Shown here piece after piece: positions 41,732-47,304 of a DNA stretch of 47,304 bases. The notes beneath the pieces were generated by a model, which was not told the DNA's origin, ran no database searches, and saw nothing but the letters and a program-made list of their open reading frames with translations. Source of the DNA: Phycisphaerales bacterium (lineage in GTDB: Bacteria > Planctomycetota > Phycisphaerae > Sedimentisphaerales > Anaerobacaceae); assembly GCA_020352515.1 (NCBI GenBank), contig CP070678.1, positions 30,308-77,611 on the forward strand. Reading direction: 5' to 3'. Position 1 is the stretch's first letter, and each line of letters begins with the position of its first letter. A program made the translations under genes and the position numbers.

Positions 41732-42406
41732 TTAGTTTGAGCCGGAAACCGCCGCGTCTGGTGGTCTTTCCCGGGAGTCACAAACGCGGGTGTAAATGCA
41801 CTGGGACCCCTTCTCCGACGTGCACACAAAGCCGGCAGACTCGTACAGCCTCCTCGCCGGTCTGTTCTCTCGGTCCACCCTGAGCTTGATGGCTTCGTGG
41901 CCCAGTTCTGCCGTTCTGTCCACGCACACTTTCAGCAAATCCTTCGCCAAACCGCGCCCGCGCATTTGCCGTGCGACCGCGATTAGGCCGATCCAGGTTC
42001 GCTTGTGCCGTTTGCACCTGTGATTATGGCTCTCTGCCGCCTTATTGCCTGAAGATGTCTCACTCCCGGCGGCCTCGCGCCGTATTGCACACCATCGGGC
42101 CCTCGCAAAGGCAAGAAACCTCAGTCCTATCAATATAGCCTGGTATTCTCGCTGTTTCTCTTCCGCAGCCCAGCATTCTTCATCAGTAATCAGTACACAG
42201 AACGCACTGACCCTCCCATCCTCCTTCGAGACCCACGTTTCAGCCGCATCGCTGCCTATGGCAGAACTCCACCACCTCCTGGCCATTGCTTTCGGGCCCC
42301 ACCTCCACCGAATGCTATGCGAGAAGCTCTGCCGACAGACTTCGACCAATCCGGGGATATCGTGCTGACTTGCTTTGCCTATAGCCATCTTCGAGCAGGC
42401 CTTCAT
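41732..42406 (-). CDS. GNAT-family N-acetyltransferase
   Basis: 224 residues. The acetyl-CoA site is seen at IAVARQMRGRGLAKDLLKVCVDRTAELGHEAIKLRVD, with the R/Q-x-x-G-x-G/A signature, and NRPARRLYESAGFVCTSEKG is the typical last motif. About 50 central residues (ARWCAIRREAAGSETSSGNKAAESHNHRCKRHKR) look like an inserted basic loop. It may acetylate an amino sugar of the EPS. No strong ribosome site precedes the ATG at 42406. Confidence 0.82.
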   Translation of the reverse strand: MKACSKMAIGKASQHDIPGLVEVCRQSFSHSIRWRWGPKAMARRWWSSAIGSDAAETWVSKEDGRVSAFCVLITDEECWAAEEKQREYQAILIGLRFLAFARARWCAIRREAAGSETSSGNKAAESHNHRCKRHKRTWIGLIAVARQMRGRGLAKDLLKVCVDRTAELGHEAIKLRVDRENRPARRLYESAGFVCTSEKGSQCIYTRVCDSRERPPDAAVSGSN

Positions 42407-42700
42407 GTTCCAAACCGGCCCTCTGCACCCGGTGCAGGCTGAGTCTACCGCTTATGGCTCAGGATGGCGCCCACAGGCAACACAAACGAGTTTTGGGGCG
42501 AACCCTATTACGCCTCCGCCTCGAACCACACGAAAGCCGATGTACGAGCGAATTGTGTGAATGCGACCCCTGCCTCGCGGTTCACTCCGTTTGGACAGAC
42601 TCCGTCCCCGTCGGTTGCACTGACGGGGCAGTTGTAACCTGTTAGAAATAGAGAACTTAGCTAACCGTAGGGCCTTTCCGGCCCCACTATGCAATATAAA
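42407..42700. other. Gap between EpsI and GNAT genes with one hairpin
   Basis: The largest gap inside the EPS run (294 bases). No gene is supported. CCCCGTC (42606-42612) pairs with GACGGGG (42622-42628) across nine bases. Without a U tract it may be a pause, processing or weak terminator site separating EpsI from the rest. Confidence 0.45.
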
Positions 42701-43474
42701 TCACTCGGTCGGGCTGGCCGCCGGCTTAATGTATTCAGCCGCTCGAACCCGTCCCGTCTCGTCAGGAAGGAAATCCAGGATCAGCTCGGTCATATCCTCC
42801 GCAGCTTTCCTGACAGAATTCTCCAGGACAGAGCTTATCTGCACCTGGGCCACGTAACGTGCGAGCCTCCCGCCTATATTCGGAGTTCTCCAGGCCACGC
42901 CTGAAAACTCACTTTCCTTCGACGTAAGCTGCCCGTTAAGGATATAGAAGTTCAGGACCACCCTTTCCTGCCTGTCTTCCGACGGCCAGTGAAAGCGGTG
43001 TGTCAGACACGGAATCTTTGTTCCGCTGTTGGACGAGACTTCGGAAGGCTGCGTGCTATCATGGACCCAGCCGCCTCCCTTATAGCATACATCCGGCCGA
43101 TGGCCCAGCATGGTCCCCGGCCGGGCACAGAATGCAACGTAGATGTTCGCCCATTGACCGGTCGACCTGTTGATGTAGAGCCGGTTTAGGAAATCATCGT
43201 TGCCGGCGACCTTTTGCACGTTGTCGGGAATCGGCACGTCCTTGCCACGCCAATCCCCGATTTCGACGGGAAATGCGCTCAGCGGAATGGGCAACTGACG
43301 GGGTTCATTGCGGCTGACTATGCGGGAGGCCAGAAGGCGGTATGTTACTCCCGTAGATATCAAAAGAAGGACCGCCAGCGCCCAGACGAGCCAAAACGAG
43401 GCCCTCCCTGACGGATGCGTCGGAACCAGCCCTCTCGCCTGCTTTGCCGAATTCTCGATGCTAAACAGGTACAT
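42701..43474 (-). CDS. epsI: Exosortase-associated EpsI-family protein
   Basis: 257 residues with one N-terminal transmembrane helix (about 27-50) and a periplasmic EpsI/DUF3485 domain. The family motif is HRPDVCYKGGGW (125-136), preceded by VPIPDNVQKVAGNDDFLNRLYIN. In most loci EpsI is encoded next to, or fused with, the exosortase; here it starts the run, about 15.6 kb away from the exosortase gene. Its exact role is unclear in known systems, but it is a reliable companion of exosortase/EPS loci. The ATG lacks a clear ribosome site; an excellent promoter is about 120 bases upstream. Confidence 0.88.
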   Translation of the reverse strand: MYLFSIENSAKQARGLVPTHPSGRASFWLVWALAVLLLISTGVTYRLLASRIVSRNEPRQLPIPLSAFPVEIGDWRGKDVPIPDNVQKVAGNDDFLNRLYINRSTGQWANIYVAFCARPGTMLGHRPDVCYKGGGWVHDSTQPSEVSSNSGTKIPCLTHRFHWPSEDRQERVVLNFYILNGQLTSKESEFSGVAWRTPNIGGRLARYVAQVQISSVLENSVRKAAEDMTELILDFLPDETGRVRAAEYIKPAASPTE

Positions 43475-43598
43475 CGAAAGGTGTAACCCTAAAGTAGTAT
43501 TTCACAATCAGTACCCATAAACCATACACGCCACGCATGATCCCCTCTCCCGGAATAGCCTGCAGCCTCCTCCATGAGGACGCCAAGTACGGGCGGTC

Positions 43599-43628
43599 AT
43601 TATATTCAATAAATCGCCTTTATGTCAA
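43599..43628 (-). promoter_or_regulatory. Consensus sigma-70 promoter of the EPS run
   Basis: On the minus strand the -35 is a perfect TTGACA (43623-43628) and the -10 a perfect TATAAT (43599-43604), with an 18-base spacer. The predicted start of transcription is near 43592, about 118 bases before epsI. It is the only strong promoter I noted upstream of the 27-kb run. Confidence 0.75.
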
Positions 43629-43995
43629 GGTGGCATTATCATAAAATTATTTATACGTGACGGGAACGATACAGTTCCGATAAAAACCGCACAATCCAGC
43701 CGGTTTTACGTAAGTGTAAACGATGAGTACCGGAAACCACAAGTAGGAAAACGCATGTTGAGCACCGCAGAACCAGTTTCTGGCAAGGACAGAAAGACTC
43801 GAAACGGCGCTGTCACCGGCTGGCAGGCGCGGCGGGGCTCAATAAAGTGACTCAAGACCTAAGACATCTCTGAGCCCGGGCTATGCGAAACTGTCGGTAA
43901 CACCGCTGGTTTGCCTCCTTGGCGATTTGTTTATAAGATTTAACATGGCAAGATGTCTAATAATCTGGTCATACGGTAAGAGGGGCAACGTATAG
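43629..43995. other. Divergent intergenic region between EPS operon and beta-helix gene
   Basis: About 370 bases without a supported gene. The left part is AT-rich and lies upstream of the epsI promoter; TATAAG near 43931 and TAATAA near 43956 are possible -10 elements for the plus-strand gene, but neither has a convincing -35. No known riboswitch fold was recognised. Confidence 0.4.
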
Positions 43996-44010
43996 ATGGA
44001 AGGTTTCGTA

Positions 44011-47000
44011 ATGACAATCGCAAAAGCTCCCCTATGGGGACAAAAACAGGTGACAAAAGGCTTGACCTTTATCCTTGTAGGCGCCGTTATCTTCTTTTCC
44101 GCCGCCGGCAACAGAGCGGTCCGTGCGGCGACCTACTACGTCGATGGCGAGAATGGCAACGATGTGCTGGGCGACGGCAGCAGCGACGCGCCGTGGAGGA
44201 CATTTGACAAAGCGGTTTCACAGGCTCGGCTTGTGCGTCCGAGCACCGTCTATTTCAGGACCGCATATTATGGAATGGTCGATGTTGACTACCTTCCCAC
44301 GGCCTGTGGTGACGTCGCCGGTGTCGATTATGAGGCCGGCTGGAATAATGCCATCACCTTTGCCGCCGAGCCGGGACAGACCCCGACTTGCGGGCAAATT
44401 ATCATCAGGCAGGCCTTTGACAGGTACTTCATCTTTGACGGATTCCGCATCGAGGACAGGACCAACGATCTGTCCGTTCCGGGAGAGCCGTATCTTGTGC
44501 AGGTTAGAGGTGCCCGCCAGGTGAAGCTGCTGAATCTGACCGTCCGGGGCCAGGAAGGTGCGTACTGTTCGAGGAGCGGTGTAACGGCCGCCGGGATCGA
44601 GGTCTCTTGTGCGGGCGGAACAGACCCGGTAATAAACGGCGTTCTGATTGAGGGCTGTGACATTTCGCACGTGGAGGTCGGGATAAAGTGCAAGGCGATA
44701 CAGAGTGGCGGGGAGACGTTCGGCTGGGGAAACGTCATCAGGGGCAACTATATACACGATGTATACGGTACCGGCGTTTCGCTGGCGCTTGCGGACAACA
44801 CCAGCGAGCTTGTTATAGAAAACAACGTGATGGCAAACAGCAATCCGCTCATCCAGTGGATGCAGTTAAAAGGGACCGTACAGCAGGCTTTTAGCGACGG
44901 CGAGAAGGTCTCTCAGTCCTCTTCGGGCGCCGCGGGGACCGTATATGCCAGCGGGTCTGACTGGCTGAACATCTTCGTGACGTCCCCTGTGCTCTTCGAG
45001 ACGGGCGGCTCCATAACCGCCGATGACGGCACCGGAGCGATGAACGAGCCCGCTGAAATCATCAAAAAGGACTATACCCATGCCAGTGGTGTCAGCATTC
45101 GGTGCCGCAACGTCACCGTAAGGGGCAATGTCTTTCGTGCATTCGGCACCACCTCGGGCATAATGACTTATCCGCCGTATGCAGGTTCGCACCCGCAGCA
45201 AAACGGCTACACGAATGTGGTGGTCGAGAACAATCTGTTTTATGACATGGGAGCGGTTTACGCCGTTCGGCTGGAGAACCTGGGTTCGAACATTCGGTTC
45301 AACAACAACACTGTCATAGGCTACCATATCGGCACGGGCATAAGTCGGTACGGCACGCAGGTCAGACTGCTTCCGCTGGAGGGTCTGGCAAGCGAGAAGC
45401 GGCATGACATCGCTTTCTACAACAACCTGGTGGTCGGTGGTGTGAGCCTCAGCTATGGCGACATGCACCTGACGGGATTCAGCGAGGACTACAACATTTT
45501 CTGGTCGTGCAGCAATCCCGAGACCGGCTGGTGGCTACCGGCCGGCCTGGGCAATCTGCAGGGCAGCCATACTTTCATAGCCACCGCCGACACGAGTCAG
45601 CCGAGCACTTTCGAGTACAACTTCTTCGTGAACTGCGACTACTCTCGCGGCTCCGATTTCGTGAGGTACACGGACGGAGGGCCGAACGGACAGGTGCTGG
45701 ATTACAGGCTGGTCAATACGGCCCAGGCGGTTGATTTTTGTTCCCTGGCCAACGGCCCGGCCGCCGACACAAACGGGGTTTCGAGAGTGGATATAGCAGG
45801 TTTCGGCAACGACGGCGACAACTACGCCGATGCCGGCTGCTACGAATATGTTCTGGCCGATTCAGGCAATCACATCCCCGTGCTCGCCGAGATCGGAAAC
45901 ATGGCGGTCAGCGAAGGCGGGTCCTTGACTTTCACCGTTAATGCAACCGACGCCGACGGCGACACGCTAACATTCTCCGCCCAGGGTCTGCCGGACGGGG
46001 CGAGTTTGACCGGCCAGAGCTTTAGCTGGGCCCCGGGGTATGACCAGGCCGGCCCATACCAGGTGACATTCACCGTGAGCGACGGAAAGGTCCTGGATTC
46101 TGAGACGATTACAATTAACGTCAGCAATGTCAACCGCCCGCCCGTGCTCTGGGAAATAGGCGACAAGGCGGCAGGCGAAGGCAGCCTCCTGACCTTCTCC
46201 GTGGTGGCCAGCGACCCCGACGGGGACAATATCACCTACTCGGCGCAGAATCTGCCGACCGGCGCGACTTTTGCAAACAGGACGTTCAACTGGACGCCGG
46301 GGTATGACAGGGCCGGCGCCTATCAGGTGACTTTCGTTGTCAGCGACGGCCAGGCTCAGGATTCCGAAACCATTACAATCACCGTCGCCAATGCCAACCG
46401 CGCGCCCGTGATGGACAGGATTGGAGGCAAATCTGTTGACGAGAATTCGTCGCTCAGCTTCTCCGTCAATGCTACAGACCCCGATGGAGAGACCCTGCAA
46501 TACTCCGTCGGCGCTCTGCCGCCCGGCGCTTCGTTCGTCGCCCGCCAGTTCGCCTGGACCCCGGGCTACGACCAGGCCGGCGGCTATCAGGTGACATTCA
46601 CTGTAAGCGACGGCCAGGCCCAGGATTCTGAGACGGTTTCGATAATCGTCGAAAATGTCAACAGACCACCCGTACTTGAGACCATCGGAGCCAAGTCCGT
46701 CGATGAGAATAAACTCCTGACCTTTACGGTAAGCGCCAGCGACCCGGATCCCGACACGATACAGTACTCCGCAACCGGCCTGCCCAGCGGGGCGACTCTG
46801 ACCGGCCAGAACTTCAGCTGGACGCCGACACACAGCCAGGCGGACAAAACCTATTCCGTCACCTTCGTCGCCAGCGACGGCCATCTCCAGGACTCACAGG
46901 CCGTCACCATTACCGTCACTAGCCTCGATACGTCACCGCCCGTGCTCATCAACCGCTCGCCGGCCCCCGACTCAATACAGGCGCCTTTGAATACCCTGAC

Positions 47001-47244
47001 GATCCTGCATTTGGTCGATCCCGGCAAGGGTGTCGATGCCGACACCGTGACAATCAAGCTGGACGGCAATCTTGTTTACGAAGGCGATACACCGCAATAC
47101 ACCAGCCTCTGGGGCGATTGCCGAAGAACCGGGGACAAGGCCGATTACACCTTTGCTTTCCAGTCCAAGCAGATGTTTGATTTCGACCAGACCGTAACGG
47201 TCACCGTCGGAGCGGCAGACCTCGAAGGCAACGTGATGCCCTAG
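44011..47244 (+). CDS. Secreted beta-helix plus Ig-repeat protein, interrupted by an in-frame TAG
   Basis: About 1077 residues to the TAG. A signal peptide (LTFILVGAVIFFSAAGNRAVRA) leads into YYVDGENGNDVLGDGSSDAPWRTFDKA and a right-handed beta-helix to about residue 610. Four tandem Ig/cadherin-like (He_PIG-type) repeats of 88 residues follow, about 620-970, then a Big_5-like domain starting PPVLINRSPAPDS. The domain does not finish at the TAG: the same frame continues as SSYSFKTEMSSFGRN to the window end, a normal-looking continuation. The gene is thus broken or read through, and runs off the window. ATG 44011 has GGAAGG seven bases upstream; ATG 43996 is the alternative. Confidence 0.85.
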   Translation: MTIAKAPLWGQKQVTKGLTFILVGAVIFFSAAGNRAVRAATYYVDGENGNDVLGDGSSDAPWRTFDKAVSQARLVRPSTVYFRTAYYGMVDVDYLPTACGDVAGVDYEAGWNNAITFAAEPGQTPTCGQIIIRQAFDRYFIFDGFRIEDRTNDLSVPGEPYLVQVRGARQVKLLNLTVRGQEGAYCSRSGVTAAGIEVSCAGGTDPVINGVLIEGCDISHVEVGIKCKAIQSGGETFGWGNVIRGNYIHDVYGTGVSLALADNTSELVIENNVMANSNPLIQWMQLKGTVQQAFSDGEKVSQSSSGAAGTVYASGSDWLNIFVTSPVLFETGGSITADDGTGAMNEPAEIIKKDYTHASGVSIRCRNVTVRGNVFRAFGTTSGIMTYPPYAGSHPQQNGYTNVVVENNLFYDMGAVYAVRLENLGSNIRFNNNTVIGYHIGTGISRYGTQVRLLPLEGLASEKRHDIAFYNNLVVGGVSLSYGDMHLTGFSEDYNIFWSCSNPETGWWLPAGLGNLQGSHTFIATADTSQPSTFEYNFFVNCDYSRGSDFVRYTDGGPNGQVLDYRLVNTAQAVDFCSLANGPAADTNGVSRVDIAGFGNDGDNYADAGCYEYVLADSGNHIPVLAEIGNMAVSEGGSLTFTVNATDADGDTLTFSAQGLPDGASLTGQSFSWAPGYDQAGPYQVTFTVSDGKVLDSETITINVSNVNRPPVLWEIGDKAAGEGSLLTFSVVASDPDGDNITYSAQNLPTGATFANRTFNWTPGYDRAGAYQVTFVVSDGQAQDSETITITVANANRAPVMDRIGGKSVDENSSLSFSVNATDPDGETLQYSVGALPPGASFVARQFAWTPGYDQAGGYQVTFTVSDGQAQDSETVSIIVENVNRPPVLETIGAKSVDENKLLTFTVSASDPDPDTIQYSATGLPSGATLTGQNFSWTPTHSQADKTYSVTFVASDGHLQDSQAVTITVTSLDTSPPVLINRSPAPDSIQAPLNTLTILHLVDPGKGVDADTVTIKLDGNLVYEGDTPQYTSLWGDCRRTGDKADYTFAFQSKQMFDFDQTVTVTVGAADLEGNVMP
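45868..46923 (+). repeat. Four tandem 264-base coding repeats
   Basis: Repeat units begin at 45868, 46132, 46396 and 46660, exactly 264 bases (88 codons) apart; the fourth has a short insertion near its end. Each encodes one Ig-like module with the shared pieces PPVL, DPDGD, SWTPGYDQAG, YQVTFTVSDG and DSETITI. Exact periodicity with diverged bases implies old duplication kept in frame by selection. Confidence 0.9.
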
Positions 47245-47304
47245 AGCTCCTATTCGTTCAAAACCGAAATGAGCTCTTTCGGCCGCAACATTCAATTAGC
47301 CAGG

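Noticed and set aside
41659..41829. N-terminal extension of the flippase gene
   Set aside because: The 57 extra codons are Arg/Ser-rich, with no ribosome site or resemblance to flippases; the natural start MNLPPKLTKLI lies at 41658.
43629..43995. Possible riboswitch, such as a cyclic di-GMP type, before the beta-helix gene
   Set aside because: Short GGTAACACCG-like pieces caught the eye, but the conserved core sequences of known classes could not be found.
45967..46884. Long antisense frame over the Ig repeats
   Set aside because: Its length comes from the codon bias and periodicity of the real gene on the plus strand; the product has no recognisable features.

Overview
The window looks like a chromosomal segment of a GC-rich planctomycete, most likely of the class Phycisphaerae (Sedimentisphaerales-like). 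This is inference from gene content: many small secreted proteins ending in a PAPGA / hydrophobic stretch / GLVGWLRRRR tail, a beta-helix protein with a dockerin-like tail, and a large exosortase-linked exopolysaccharide (EPS) locus. No rRNA or taxonomic marker gene is present.

Layout. (1) 1-2686: edge of an IS3-type transposase, then an excisionase-like HTH gene, a tiny overlapping ORF and a tyrosine recombinase whose frame runs into a tRNA-Lys gene (2557-2630, minus). This looks like one end of an integrative element. (2) 3227-6390, plus strand: promoter, Wza-type export lipoprotein, an unknown four-helix membrane protein, and a secreted beta-helix/dockerin protein, closed by a bidirectional terminator. 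(3) 6482-15798, minus strand: eight intact PEP-CTERM-type proteins, one decayed copy, and two paralogous membrane proteins with an internal PAVPGA-hydrophobic-RDR segment. A three-gene block (DUF4114-like, Cys/Gln-motif protein, internal-motif protein) is present twice, at 8055-10523 and 13561-15798. (4) 16411-43474, minus strand: a nearly gap-free run of 21 genes behind a consensus promoter at 43599-43628. In transcription order it holds EpsI, a GNAT protein, Wzx, a pyruvyl transferase, a hexapeptide acetyltransferase, Wzy, a FemAB/GNAT-like protein, an asparagine-synthase-like protein, a deacetylase, a methyltransferase, five glycosyltransferase genes, an acyltransferase, a fused exosortase, a Wzc tyrosine kinase, a fused phosphoglycosyl transferase, a giant TPR protein and a LuxR-type regulator. 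(5) 44011-47304, plus strand: a secreted beta-helix plus Ig-repeat protein interrupted by an in-frame TAG.

How it works together (inference): the fused phosphoglycosyl transferase starts a lipid-linked repeat unit, the glycosyltransferases and decorating enzymes complete it, Wzx flips it, Wzy polymerises it, and Wzc/Wza with the TPR protein control and export it. Exosortase and EpsI would process the PEP-CTERM proteins encoded just downstream and place them on the cell surface or in the EPS matrix.

The most unusual feature is that two different membrane enzymes in this operon, the exosortase and the phosphoglycosyl transferase, both carry an N-terminal degenerate nucleotidyltransferase-like region followed by a left-handed beta-helix. 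The paired internal-motif proteins (9699-10523 and 14962-15798) and the duplicated block are the next most interesting signals.
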